Below are positions 7,046 through 16,310 of a stretch of 64,000 nucleotides of DNA, in pieces (the first letter of the stretch is position 1; the number at the start of each line of letters is the position of its first letter). Source of the DNA: Terriglobia bacterium. GTDB lineage: Bacteria > Acidobacteriota > Terriglobia > Versatilivoradales > Versatilivoraceae. The notes beneath the pieces are model-generated. The model was not told the origin of the DNA and ran no database searches. It saw only the letters and a list, made by a program, of their open reading frames with translations. Made by a program: the position numbers and the translations under genes. Where the stretch lies: contig JAKUNG010000009.1 of NCBI GenBank assembly GCA_022452285.1, positions 1-64,000 of the forward strand. Reading direction: 5' to 3'.

Positions 7046-9874
7046 ATGAAACTAAAGGAAACAATTAACTTACCTAAAACTAAGTTCCCAATGAAGGCCA
7101 GTCTCGCCACAATGGAGCCAAAACTCCTGCAACGGTGGGACGGGCTACAGTTGTATCAAAGAATTCGATCCATTAGGAAAATGTGCCCTTCATTTACTTT
7201 ACATGATGGACCTCCTTATGCCAATGGCAAGATTCACATTGGTCATGCTGAGAATAAAATTCTTAAAGATTTTATTCTCAAGTCAAAAACAATGAAGGGT
7301 TTAAATGCGCCTTATGTTCCAGGGTGGGATTGCCATGGCCTTCCTATAGAAATAAAGGTTGACCAAACCCTTGGAAAAAAGAAATCTGAAATGACTCAAG
7401 GCGAGATACGTCAAGAATGCCGTAAATATGCTGACAAGTTTGTACAACTGCAGCGCCAAGAGTTTATTAGGTTGGGTATTCTAGGTGATTGGGAATCTCC
7501 CTACCTTACTATGAGTGCAAGCTATGAAGCTGCAATTGCTCGGACCTTTGGCCAATTTGTAAAAGGGGGATTTGTTTATAAAGGCTTGAAGCCAGTCCAT
7601 TGGTGTATTTCATGTCGAACAGCATTAGCGGAGGCAGAAGTCCAATATCAAGACCACCAAAGCCCTGCAATCTATGTAAAATTCCCCTTAGCATCAGACC
7701 CTTCAAATCTTCATCCCGCTCTTAAAAATAAAAATGTCTCTGTTATTATTTGGACAACAACACCTTGGACACTACCAGCTAATTTAGGTGTTGCTCTCAA
7801 TGCAAACCTAGAATACTCATTTGTAGAAGTAGGAGAAGAAACTTACCTTATCGCATCTGATCTAATTGAATTAACAGCAAAAAAATGTAATTTTAAACCA
7901 AGTAAAATCCTTGCCTGTCTTCGTGGCCAGGAGTTGGTTAACCTGAAAATTAAACACCCTTTTCTCAACCAGATTTCCCCTAGTTTATTGGGTGATCACG
8001 TTACCCTTGAACAGGGCACTGGATGCGTTCACACAGCCCCTGGTCATGGGCATGAAGACTATACTCTAGGCAAAGCTTACGAATTGGAAATTTATTGTCC
8101 CGTAGACGACTCCGGTTATTTTTTGGAAGGAACACCATATGTCGAAGGACAGGGTGTATTTGAAGCAAATAATTCCATCATACAGCTCTTACGTGATCAA
8201 AATGCTCTTCTTGGTTTGCAGCAAATCTCTCATTCATACCCTCATTGTTGGCGCTGTCATAACCCCGTAATCTTCCGAGCTACTTCACAGTGGTTTATTT
8301 CCATGGACCATGGCGACCTAAGGAAAAAGGCTCTAAGTTCGATTCAGACAGTCAATTGGATTCCTGAATGGGGACAGGAAAGAATTTCTAAAATGATTGC
8401 TAATAGGCCCGACTGGTGCATTTCCCGCCAAAGAGTGTGGGGAGTTCCTATTATTGCTCTTTACTGTGAGTCTTGTCAAAATGTGCTCCTTAAACCTGAA
8501 ATCATTGATCATGTTGTCAACATTTTTGAGAGAGAAGGAGCTGATGCTTGGTTTAATAAACCAGTTGGAGACCTTGTACCGGATAACATTAAATGCCCTA
8601 AATGTGATTCAACTCGGTTTAATAAGGAAACAGATATTCTAGATGTTTGGTTTGATTCAGGATCTAGCCAAGCAGCAGTCTTAGGTCAAGAATCAGGTCT
8701 AGCATTTCCGGCTGATGTATACATGGAAGGTAGTGATCAATATCGAGGTTGGTTCCATAGCTCTTTATTAGTTGGGGTTGGGACTAATAGAGGAGCACCA
8801 TATCGACAAGTACTTACTCATGGCTGGACATTAGATGCTGATGGAAAAGCTATGTCTAAGTCCTTAGGAAATGTTATAGAACCTCAAACAATTATCAAAA
8901 AAGAAGGTGCTGAAATCATACGCCTTTGGATTGCATCTAGCGATTTCAAAGAAGACATTCGAATTTCGGAGGAAATGATTCAACGTCTGTCCGAAGGATA
9001 TCGAAAGTTCCGAAATACTGCTCGTTTTATGCTAGGAAACTTGTCAGACTTCCGCCCCTCTCAAGATTCAGTTGCTCCATTAGATCTCGAAGAAATTGAT
9101 CAGTGGGCTTTGATGCAAACAAGTAAGTTGCTAGACCAAATTTATTCTTGGTACGACAACTATGAATTTCATCGAATCTATCACAAGGTTAACGACTTTT
9201 TAACAACTGAACTTAGTGCTTTTTACTTCGACATTTTAAAGGACAGACTCTATACAAAGGCTGCAAGTTCGCCATCTAGAAGATCTGCACAGACGGCCAT
9301 TTATCAAATTCTAGAATCATTGACATGTGCCTTAGCTCCAATTTATAGCTTCACCTGTGATGAAATTTGGGAATATCTCCCATTAAATCAGAGTCGTTTA
9401 GAAAGCGTACATATGGCTAACTTTATTCCTGCCAATCAACTGGTAAAAGGTTTCTCACCAGAAATGATCCAGAAGCTTGAGAATTGGGAAAAATTAGTCC
9501 AGATTCGTTCAATAGTATTAAAAAATTTAGAAGATGCACGCAAAAACAAGGTAATAGGAAATTCCTTAGAAGCCAAAATAATACTCATTTTGGGAGGCCA
9601 ATTTGACTCTATTTTGGAGAGCTATCAGCAATTTCTACCTTCTTTATTTATAGTGTCACAGGTAGAATTAAATTGTCCGAAAAAAGACAGTCAATGTTCG
9701 TCTGAAACTGAGGACTTGAGGGTCGTAGTGAGTCGTGCAGATGGTAAGAAATGTGAAAGGTGCTGGAATTACTCACTTGAAACAGGGAAAAATCCAGCAT
9801 TTAATAATATCTGTCATAAATGTTCAGAAGTCCTCAAACAGATTGGGGTACATACACTTGAACCAACCCTCTAA
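7046..9874 (+). CDS. ileS: Isoleucyl-tRNA synthetase
   Basis: Class I aminoacyl-tRNA synthetase that charges tRNA-Ile. The 942-residue length is normal for bacterial IleS. The HIGH motif is at residues 64-67 (GKIHIGHAENK), the KMSKS loop near 602-606 (GKAMSKSLGN), the editing domain contains IWTTTPWTLPANLG, and a C-terminal zinc finger is formed by cysteine pairs CERC near 903-906 and CHKC near 921-924. It starts a forward series with lspA, lgt and rluD, an order often seen in bacteria. The ATG chosen has no clear Shine-Dalgarno; an in-frame ATG at residue 16 is an alternative. Confidence 0.98.
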   Translation: MKLKETINLPKTKFPMKASLATMEPKLLQRWDGLQLYQRIRSIRKMCPSFTLHDGPPYANGKIHIGHAENKILKDFILKSKTMKGLNAPYVPGWDCHGLPIEIKVDQTLGKKKSEMTQGEIRQECRKYADKFVQLQRQEFIRLGILGDWESPYLTMSASYEAAIARTFGQFVKGGFVYKGLKPVHWCISCRTALAEAEVQYQDHQSPAIYVKFPLASDPSNLHPALKNKNVSVIIWTTTPWTLPANLGVALNANLEYSFVEVGEETYLIASDLIELTAKKCNFKPSKILACLRGQELVNLKIKHPFLNQISPSLLGDHVTLEQGTGCVHTAPGHGHEDYTLGKAYELEIYCPVDDSGYFLEGTPYVEGQGVFEANNSIIQLLRDQNALLGLQQISHSYPHCWRCHNPVIFRATSQWFISMDHGDLRKKALSSIQTVNWIPEWGQERISKMIANRPDWCISRQRVWGVPIIALYCESCQNVLLKPEIIDHVVNIFEREGADAWFNKPVGDLVPDNIKCPKCDSTRFNKETDILDVWFDSGSSQAAVLGQESGLAFPADVYMEGSDQYRGWFHSSLLVGVGTNRGAPYRQVLTHGWTLDADGKAMSKSLGNVIEPQTIIKKEGAEIIRLWIASSDFKEDIRISEEMIQRLSEGYRKFRNTARFMLGNLSDFRPSQDSVAPLDLEEIDQWALMQTSKLLDQIYSWYDNYEFHRIYHKVNDFLTTELSAFYFDILKDRLYTKAASSPSRRSAQTAIYQILESLTCALAPIYSFTCDEIWEYLPLNQSRLESVHMANFIPANQLVKGFSPEMIQKLENWEKLVQIRSIVLKNLEDARKNKVIGNSLEAKIILILGGQFDSILESYQQFLPSLFIVSQVELNCPKKDSQCSSETEDLRVVVSRADGKKCERCWNYSLETGKNPAFNNICHKCSEVLKQIGVHTLEPTL

Positions 9875-9982
9875 AATACTATATTCTAAAAACTAAACTG
9901 GTCTTTTGCCTTTTTAACTAGTAGAAATGTAATTCTATTTACCAAGAATCAGGAACTCTAATACCCATCTATTTTTCTAGTA

Positions 9983-10471
9983 ATGAGATTTCTCTACTCT
10001 ATTCTGGCTTTGAGCATATTTACCCTGGACAGATTAACCAAAACATACATTGAAAACCACTTTTCACTGTACGAATCTATCAATATTATCCCAGGAGTTT
10101 TAGATTTTACACACATACGAAATAAAGGAATGGCCTTTGGCATTTTAAGTAATACCACTTGGACTTGGATGCCATTTCTGCTTTCAATATTTGCTTCAAT
10201 AGCTTTTATACTAATCCTAATCTTTGCTCTTCGTACTCCAGTTAGTCAGCGACGTCTCCAAATGGGATTGATGCTGATCTTAGGAGGAGCTATTGGAAAT
10301 CTTTATGATCGTTTTAGATATGGCTTCGTTACTGACTTTATTGAAGTTTTTTACAAAAGTTACCAATGGCCAACCTTTAATATAGCTGATTCAGCTATTA
10401 CGATTGGTGTAGGATTATTGCTCGTTGAAATTCTAAATCAAGAACTAAGTTTTAAAAATAAAACTAGTTAG
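9983..10471 (+). CDS. lspA: Signal peptidase II (prolipoprotein)
   Basis: Inner-membrane aspartyl protease that removes the signal peptide from lipid-modified prolipoproteins. Four membrane segments are visible in 162 residues. The catalytic aspartates are D118 in FVTDFIEV and D136 in FNIADSAIT, with the conserved GNLYDR just before. It follows ileS by 108 bp and precedes lgt by 20 bp; the pair supplies both first steps of lipoprotein maturation, which Pal and the predicted lipoproteins in this window need. No Shine-Dalgarno is evident before the ATG. Confidence 0.97.
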   Translation: MRFLYSILALSIFTLDRLTKTYIENHFSLYESINIIPGVLDFTHIRNKGMAFGILSNTTWTWMPFLLSIFASIAFILILIFALRTPVSQRRLQMGLMLILGGAIGNLYDRFRYGFVTDFIEVFYKSYQWPTFNIADSAITIGVGLLLVEILNQELSFKNKTS

Positions 10472-10491
10472 AACTATACCTGAAAGGAAGC

Positions 10492-11292
10492 TTGAATTTG
10501 TTTCCAAAACTGATTGATTTCAATTATTTTACAATTCATAGTTATGGATTTTTACTTGCTCTAGGTTTTCTATTAGGCCTTTTGGTAGCGGCCCGAGCCG
10601 CAACCAAAGAAAACATAGATAAGACTGTTGTCTATGATCTTGGAATATACCTCACAATTGCAGCCTTAGTGGGATCCAAGCTACTTTTTCTTATCACTGA
10701 TCTCAATTATTACATCGACCATCCTACTGAAATATTCTCTTTAACAACTCTCCGCTCAGGAGGAGTTTACTATGGTGGCTTGGCTCTTGCTACTTTAACG
10801 GGCATATGGATCACCTCGAAAAAAAACTTGCCAGTATGGAAGGTAACTGATTTTTGCGCCCCCGGTATCGCATTAGGTCAAGCTATTGGTAGACTTGGTT
10901 GTTTCGCTGCAGGTTGCTGTTATGGAAATCCAACATCTCAACCATGGGGTGTCATCTTTCAAAACAAGTATAGTCAAGAATTTGTTGGCGTCCCCTTGGG
11001 AATTAGTCTTCACCCCACACAACTCTATCAAGCTGTTGCAAACTTTTTAATCTTTGGTCTACTCTGGATAGGTCTTAAAAAGAAACGTTTTGATGGTCAG
11101 ATATTTATCCTCTACTTGTTTTGTTATTCCGTTGTTCGCTTCTTGATTGAGTTCCTTAGAGGAGACACGGCACGAGGATTTGTTTTTGATGGGATTTTTT
11201 CAACTTCGCAGTTAATTAGCCTTCTTTTATTACCTATTATTGTTGTCCTTTATTTAATGCTACGACAAAAAAATAGAATTAAATCAGTCTAA
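10492..11292 (+). CDS. lgt: Prolipoprotein diacylglyceryl transferase
   Basis: Transfers diacylglycerol from phosphatidylglycerol to the lipobox cysteine of prolipoproteins at the inner membrane. The family signature is clear near residues 138-155: GRLGCFAAGCCYGNP, and the N-terminal HSYGFLLALGFLLG and C-terminal RFLIEFLRGDTARG are typical. The start is a TTG with AAAGGAAG placed 2-9 bases before it; there is no upstream ATG in frame. About seven membrane segments, 266 residues, usual length. Confidence 0.97.
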   Translation: MNLFPKLIDFNYFTIHSYGFLLALGFLLGLLVAARAATKENIDKTVVYDLGIYLTIAALVGSKLLFLITDLNYYIDHPTEIFSLTTLRSGGVYYGGLALATLTGIWITSKKNLPVWKVTDFCAPGIALGQAIGRLGCFAAGCCYGNPTSQPWGVIFQNKYSQEFVGVPLGISLHPTQLYQAVANFLIFGLLWIGLKKKRFDGQIFILYLFCYSVVRFLIEFLRGDTARGFVFDGIFSTSQLISLLLLPIIVVLYLMLRQKNRIKSV

Positions 11293-11391
11293 AGAGAATC
11301 TAACACCAGTTACTTACAATAATACTGAAGACTGTTTTTTTAGGCATTCTAGAAATCATTAGTTTCGAAATTAAGATAAATTTTAGCAACC

Positions 11392-12357
11392 ATGACAACT
11401 TCTTTAGTAAAAAGTTCAGTAAAATCTCTTAGTCTAATTGTACAGGCATCTAACCGTGGGGACCGTTTAGATCGGTTTCTCATTAAACATTTACCTGAAA
11501 AAAGTCGGGCTAAAATTCAGGAATTAATCACACATGGTTTTGTTTTATTAAATCAAAATTTGACTAAACCTAGCTACCGATTAAAGGGAAGTGAAAAAAT
11601 TCAGATTCTTCTTAAGAATTCACCCTCTACAACTATAAAGGCAGAAGCAATACCTCTAGATATCATTTATGAAGACAAGGACATTGCTGTAGTTAACAAA
11701 GAGGCTGGCATGGTGGTTCACCATGGCGCTGGAGTAAAAAGTGGAACGCTAGTTAATGCCCTATTATATCAGTTGCAGCATCTTTCTTCGGCTGGGGGTA
11801 ACGATAGACCTGGAATTGTTCACCGATTGGACAAGCAAACTTCTGGCTTGATGGTCATAGCGCGGAACGACTTCAGTCACCACCATTTGTCTCGACAATT
11901 CCAATCTAGAAAAGTAGTCAAAAGGTATAAAGCCTTAGTACATGGAATAGTAAGAAATGAGTCTGGTACTATTGAAAATCCAATTGGCCGTGATCGGATT
12001 CGTCGAACTAAGATGTCTACACGTGCTAAAATTTCCAGGAATGCTCATACTGCTTATCGAGTTCTAGAACGATTTTCAGGACTAACACTTTTAGAAGTAC
12101 ATCTCAAAACTGGTCGTACCCATCAAATCAGAGTACACCTAAGTTCGATAAAACACCCTGTGGTTGGGGACACTCTATACGGGGCTCCAAGTAAATTTAA
12201 TTTCTCTAACTTTAATTTTAATTCTTTCTCACCAACTCGTAATTTTCTTCACTCATCTTTCCTTAGCTTCTGTCATCCTAAGAATCTTAAGATACTTACG
12301 TTTTCCTCTGCCCTACCTGAAGAATTAGAATATTTGCTAAAATGTCTTCGAAAATAA
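11392..12357 (+). CDS. rluD: RluD-type 23S rRNA pseudouridine synthase
   Basis: Converts uridines of 23S rRNA to pseudouridine. An S4 RNA-binding domain occupies about residues 24-75 and the catalytic RluA-type domain follows; the motif HRLDKQTSG carries the catalytic D147. The late motif GRTHQIRVHL is intact. The C-terminal 50 residues are serine/phenylalanine-rich and less conserved. The specific target (RluD versus RluC) cannot be settled from sequence alone; an S4 domain plus its place next to lspA/lgt favours the RluD type. Confidence 0.92.
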   Translation: MTTSLVKSSVKSLSLIVQASNRGDRLDRFLIKHLPEKSRAKIQELITHGFVLLNQNLTKPSYRLKGSEKIQILLKNSPSTTIKAEAIPLDIIYEDKDIAVVNKEAGMVVHHGAGVKSGTLVNALLYQLQHLSSAGGNDRPGIVHRLDKQTSGLMVIARNDFSHHHLSRQFQSRKVVKRYKALVHGIVRNESGTIENPIGRDRIRRTKMSTRAKISRNAHTAYRVLERFSGLTLLEVHLKTGRTHQIRVHLSSIKHPVVGDTLYGAPSKFNFSNFNFNSFSPTRNFLHSSFLSFCHPKNLKILTFSSALPEELEYLLKCLRK

Positions 12358-12403
12358 TGCCTAGTTCTATTGAGTATATTCTCCTTTCTTTGTAGAGTCA
12401 TGG

Positions 12404-12432
12404 TTGACGGAAATGTAAGGCTTTTTTATACT
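12404..12432 (+). promoter_or_regulatory. Promoter for the second VWFA gene
   Basis: TTGACG (12404-12409), 17 bp, TATACT (12427-12432): five of six matches in each box. The predicted start near 12439 gives a leader of about 28 nt before the ATG at 12467. This is one of the clearest promoters in the window. Confidence 0.65.
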
Positions 12433-12466
12433 CCGAAGAACAATACTTAAAAGTTGACTGATACAA

Positions 12467-13423
12467 ATGAATTTCTGGAATTTAAAGTGGATTAAATTAA
12501 TGGTGTTTTCAGGCTTAGTTTTACTAATAGGTCAGCACCACAGTACAAAATGGACTTTAAAAAGTTCATTTGCCTTTGATAACCCTCAAGAAATTATCTC
12601 CGTAGATGTTCAACTAGTGAATGTTCTTTTCACCGTAAAAGACAAAAAAGGCAAGTTTGTTTCAGATATAACTCCTGAAAGGGTTAAAATCTATGAAGAT
12701 GGCAAACTTCAAAAGATCACTAGTTTTTCGAAACAATTTGATCAACCGCTGGCTGTTGCCCTTTTAATTGATACAAGCTCTAGTGCCCGCGCTACTATTA
12801 AAGTTCAGCAAGAAGCCGCTATTGATTTTTTCCACAATACAATTAGTCGAAAAAAGGACAAAGGGCTTCTGATGAGTTTTGATTCTACTATAGAGGTCCT
12901 GCAGGATTTTATTGATGACCCTGATCGACTTACTAGGGCCACAAAATCTCTTAGAATTGGTGGTGGAACTAAAATGTTTGACGCTATTCAATTTGCTTGC
13001 CAGGAAAAACTAGTAAAAGAAATAGGTATGAGACGTATTCTAGTCATAATTGGTGACGGTGACGATAACATGAGCTATGAAACATTAGATTCCGTCATCC
13101 AAATTGCACAACAATCAGACGTATCAATGTATACAATTAGTACTAATAGTAGTGGTTTTTTTGGAATGTCGGAACCCAAACAGGATAAGATCTTAAAAAA
13201 ACTAGCTGTCGCCACAGGAGGGAACCCCTATTCCCCAGCAAAAATTGATGACTTGGCACTCAGTTTTTATAAGATTTCAGAAGAATTAAGAAATCAGTAT
13301 TCGGTGGCTTACCGTTCAACCAATAAGACTAGGAATGGTGCATTTCGAAAAATCAAAATAGATGTTAAAGGAAAAAAATTAAAATTGCAGTATCGGAAGG
13401 GTTATTATGCTATAGATAAGTGA
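12467..13423 (+). CDS. Secreted VWFA-domain protein, copy 2
   Basis: Same architecture as copy 1: N-terminal membrane/signal segment (about residues 9-24), strand domain with VDVQLVNVLFTVKDKKGKFV, VWA domain with MIDAS residues in LIDTSSSA, GGGTKMFDAI and IGDGDDN, and the C-terminal ending RNQYSVAYRSTNKTRNGAFR followed by YRKGYYA. Metal-binding residues look intact. It has its own strong promoter, and copy 3 follows on the same strand after 114 bp. 318 residues. Function unknown; probably a periplasmic or surface protein-interaction module. Confidence 0.88.
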   Translation: MNFWNLKWIKLMVFSGLVLLIGQHHSTKWTLKSSFAFDNPQEIISVDVQLVNVLFTVKDKKGKFVSDITPERVKIYEDGKLQKITSFSKQFDQPLAVALLIDTSSSARATIKVQQEAAIDFFHNTISRKKDKGLLMSFDSTIEVLQDFIDDPDRLTRATKSLRIGGGTKMFDAIQFACQEKLVKEIGMRRILVIIGDGDDNMSYETLDSVIQIAQQSDVSMYTISTNSSGFFGMSEPKQDKILKKLAVATGGNPYSPAKIDDLALSFYKISEELRNQYSVAYRSTNKTRNGAFRKIKIDVKGKKLKLQYRKGYYAIDK

Positions 13424-13537
13424 AATTTAGCTGAATGCCAGTTGGTAAAGAGCCTAGTAGCCAAAACAAAACCATGTTGAAAATCTAGTTTTAGCATGAT
13501 GTTAAAATCAATTTAGGTTAACCAAGAATTCTTAAAA

Positions 13538-14581
13538 ATGAAAGTCAAAGAAAAAATACGGCCTACTATCTTTGCCCACCTCTTTATTATTAGTATTTTG
13601 ATCGGGAACTGGATTCTTCCCATTTTTGGACAATCAGCCCAATCTGAGAATGATTCATTCACTCTTAAAATCCCTGTAAAATTGGTATTAGTGCCTGTTT
13701 CAGTTAAAGACAAATATGACAAACCTTTTTATGGTTTGAGAACAGAAGATTTTCAAGTATATGAAGAAGGTGTACCCCAAAACATCACCTATTTTTCTTC
13801 TGATCCAGTTCCTCTATCTACTGTGATTTTGATCGATCAATCTCTTGATGCTAAGGCTCGTTCAAAGTTGAATGAAACCGTTCTGGCTTTAATTGAATCA
13901 TTCAGTGATTTTGATGAAGTGGCCTTATTCAAGTTTGACCATACTCCTGACGAAGTTTTAGATTTTACATTTGACAAGAACAAAATTTTAGAAACTTTTA
14001 AGACTAAATTAGGTGGGCAATCAGAATCTCCAGGTATACTCAGTGGACCTTTCTCCGCTCAGACAACTATTGGGGGGATTCCGTTACCCAATAGCCGAGG
14101 TAATATTCAACCTCCTAAAACGTGGAATACTCATATTCACGACGCCATCTTTTCTGCTGCACAAGCCTTAAGAAGAAGAAGAGGTCATGACAGTCGAAAA
14201 ATGATTTTAATCATTTCAGATGGTAAAAATGCACCTGGAAATCGCAATTCATTTCAAGAAACACTAGAAGCCGTCCTTCGCACAGAAATTATTGTTTACG
14301 GAATAGCTCAAGGTAATTCATTTATTTCTAGAAATGCCTTGTCTAAATATGCCGCGGCCACTGGAGGAGATGTTTTTCTTCCAATAAAGACAGAAACTCT
14401 GGCAAAAACATACCAGAAAATAATTCAATCAGCTCGTAACCAATATGTACTGGGTTACACTCCAAGTGCATCACCCAGAAGCATTTCATTTCGGAGAATT
14501 CAAGTAGAATTAAAGACGGCTTTTTCACAAACTGGAAAAGTACGGAGTCGAAAAGGATACTATGCCATTCCTTCTCCTTAG
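13538..14581 (+). CDS. Secreted VWFA-domain protein, copy 3, degenerate MIDAS
   Basis: 347 residues with a signal peptide ending near GQS (about 32-34), then the family's N-terminal strand domain (VKLVLVPVSVKDKYDKPFYG) and VWA domain. The first MIDAS motif reads LIDQSLDAK, so the second serine of DxSxS is an aspartate; the threonine (NTHIHDAI) and the later aspartate (IISDGKNA) remain. About 40 extra residues rich in G, P and S lie just before the threonine motif. It keeps the family ending (NQYVLGYTP, then RKGYYA). These changes suggest a paralogue with altered metal or ligand binding. Its stop codon lies 28 bp from that of the convergent queE. Confidence 0.86.
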   Translation: MKVKEKIRPTIFAHLFIISILIGNWILPIFGQSAQSENDSFTLKIPVKLVLVPVSVKDKYDKPFYGLRTEDFQVYEEGVPQNITYFSSDPVPLSTVILIDQSLDAKARSKLNETVLALIESFSDFDEVALFKFDHTPDEVLDFTFDKNKILETFKTKLGGQSESPGILSGPFSAQTTIGGIPLPNSRGNIQPPKTWNTHIHDAIFSAAQALRRRRGHDSRKMILIISDGKNAPGNRNSFQETLEAVLRTEIIVYGIAQGNSFISRNALSKYAAATGGDVFLPIKTETLAKTYQKIIQSARNQYVLGYTPSASPRSISFRRIQVELKTAFSQTGKVRSRKGYYAIPSP

Positions 14582-14609
14582 CGTTCTATTCTTTTATCAG
14601 CACTAATAC

Positions 14610-15245
14610 TCAGACACTCTTTTTACATGGATCCCAGATGTACTTGTGCATCTGTAGTTGGAAACGAACTTTTAGATTATCCTCTAAAATCCATTTTACT
14701 AGTTGTTGAGTCGAGAGCTTACCAAAAACAGTCGAAAGAAGAACTGAACAGCGATCAGTTAAATCGTAATCATACAGAAGTTTCCTTGCCCACTGATAAT
14801 CATTGCGGTCACCAACAACAAATTTAACTTCATCCTGACGATTAAGTTCGTTTAAATTAGAATAAAGGTTCCGATGACATTCACCACTACTAGGGCATTT
14901 TAAGTCTAGAATTTTAATGACCTTCGAATTAACCTTCTGAATATCTAAACTTCCACTTGTTTCCAATAGTACTGTATAATTTCTCTCTACCAACCTATCC
15001 ATCAGAGAGTAACTTTCCTTCTGGAGTAGGGGTTCTCCCCCAGTAATTTCAACCAAAGAACAGTCAAAATGATCGATTTTCTCTAAAACTTCATTGACCG
15101 TATAGTCTTGACCATCATAAAAAGCATACTCAGTATCGCAATAGGTACAACGGAGATGACAGTAAGTGAGTCTTACAAAAATACAAGGAAGCCCAGAGTA
15201 ACTTGATTCCCCCTGAACGCTCCTATAAATTTCATTAACTTTCAT
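14610..15245 (-). CDS. queE: 7-carboxy-7-deazaguanine synthase
   Basis: Radical SAM enzyme of queuosine (7-deazaguanine) biosynthesis; converts carboxytetrahydropterin to 7-carboxy-7-deazaguanine. The N-terminus NEIYRSVQGESSYSGLPCIF is typical; the iron-sulfur cysteines are in YCHLRCTYC (C-x3-C-x2-C), followed by ITGGEPLLQ. The frame stays open to a TTG at 15263, but the ATG at 15245 matches the usual QueE start and is preferred, giving 211 residues. No other queuosine gene (queC, queD, queF) is in the window. Confidence 0.94.
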   Translation of the reverse strand: MKVNEIYRSVQGESSYSGLPCIFVRLTYCHLRCTYCDTEYAFYDGQDYTVNEVLEKIDHFDCSLVEITGGEPLLQKESYSLMDRLVERNYTVLLETSGSLDIQKVNSKVIKILDLKCPSSGECHRNLYSNLNELNRQDEVKFVVGDRNDYQWARKLLYDYDLTDRCSVLLSTVFGKLSTQQLVKWILEDNLKVRFQLQMHKYIWDPCKKSV

Positions 15246-15337
15246 TACTTTTATAACAGTCAACCTGCCAGAAAAATCAAGAGCTTAAAAAAGATCGATC
15301 AAAAAATGATTCAAGTCCTGGCAACACAGATACAATT

Positions 15338-16300
15338 TTATCGATAAGGTGATAGCAGTTGATCCAACAACTTAGGATCATTCCTCCATTTAGGTTTCAC
15401 TCTAACGAACAAATTTAGATAAATTTTCTTACCCAAAAGTTTTTCGATTTCAATGCGGGAATCAATACCTATCGTCTTAATTTTCTTGCCATTAGCACCA
15501 ATTAGAATTTTTTTCTGGGACTCTTTTTCTACAAATATGTCGCAATAAATATGGACTACTGGATCCTTGTCTTCTTCAAAACGATTAACAGTAACAATAC
15601 TAGAGTAGGGTATTTCTTTCCGAGTATAATGTAACACCTTTTCCCTAACCATCTCAGCGGTTAAAAATCTTTCAGGGCAGTCAGTATATTGAGACTCAGA
15701 AAAAAAATAATTTCCATCAGGTATGTTATTAAAAATTCTTTTTAATAACAGACTACAATTGTCCCCCTTCAGTCCTGATATTGGAATAATGTCTATAAAA
15801 TCATATTGTTTTGAATAAAAATCAATCAGTGGTAAAAGTTTAACTTTATTCAATAGATCAATTTTATTCAGGAGCAGGATAATATCCATTTCTCGTTCTT
15901 TTATCAAATCCAGAACGAATCTGTCACCATTACCAAATCTAGTCGTTGCATCGACTAGAACCAAAATAAGGTTAACATCTTCCAAAGAATCATGGACTGC
16001 CTGCATCATGCGTCGGTTAAGCTCATATCCTGGTTTATGAATGCCTGGTGTATCAATGAAAACAATCTGCCCTTCCTTCCGGGTACATATTCCTAAAATC
16101 TTATTGCGAGTCGTTTGGGGTTTATTCGAAACAATCGAGACCTTCTCACCCAATAAGTTATTTAGGAGGGTAGATTTTCCAGAATTTGGACGACCTATAA
16201 GAGTAACAAATCCAGATTTAAGTTTTTTCTGCTCTTTCTCCGTAACTTGTTTCAAAAGAGAAACAGCCTGCCCTTTAGAACAATCTTTCTTAATTACCAT
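15338..16300 (-). CDS. era: GTPase Era
   Basis: Essential GTPase that binds the 3' end of 16S rRNA during 30S assembly. G1 motif GRPNSGKST at residues 36-44, G3 DTPGIHKPG, G4 NKIDLL, and a C-terminal KH domain (about 225-310, with IGANGKKIKTIG). At 320 residues it is about 20 longer than usual because of an N-terminal extension of nearly 30 residues. It directly follows the CBS-domain gene (10 bp gap), as part of a reverse operon with ybeY and phoH. Confidence 0.97.
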   Translation of the reverse strand: MVIKKDCSKGQAVSLLKQVTEKEQKKLKSGFVTLIGRPNSGKSTLLNNLLGEKVSIVSNKPQTTRNKILGICTRKEGQIVFIDTPGIHKPGYELNRRMMQAVHDSLEDVNLILVLVDATTRFGNGDRFVLDLIKEREMDIILLLNKIDLLNKVKLLPLIDFYSKQYDFIDIIPISGLKGDNCSLLLKRIFNNIPDGNYFFSESQYTDCPERFLTAEMVREKVLHYTRKEIPYSSIVTVNRFEEDKDPVVHIYCDIFVEKESQKKILIGANGKKIKTIGIDSRIEIEKLLGKKIYLNLFVRVKPKWRNDPKLLDQLLSPYR

Positions 16301-16310
16301 AATAACTGGT

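Noticed and set aside
13512-13722. Reverse ORF across the start of VWFA copy 3
   Set aside because: Entirely antisense to a well-supported gene, with no motif.
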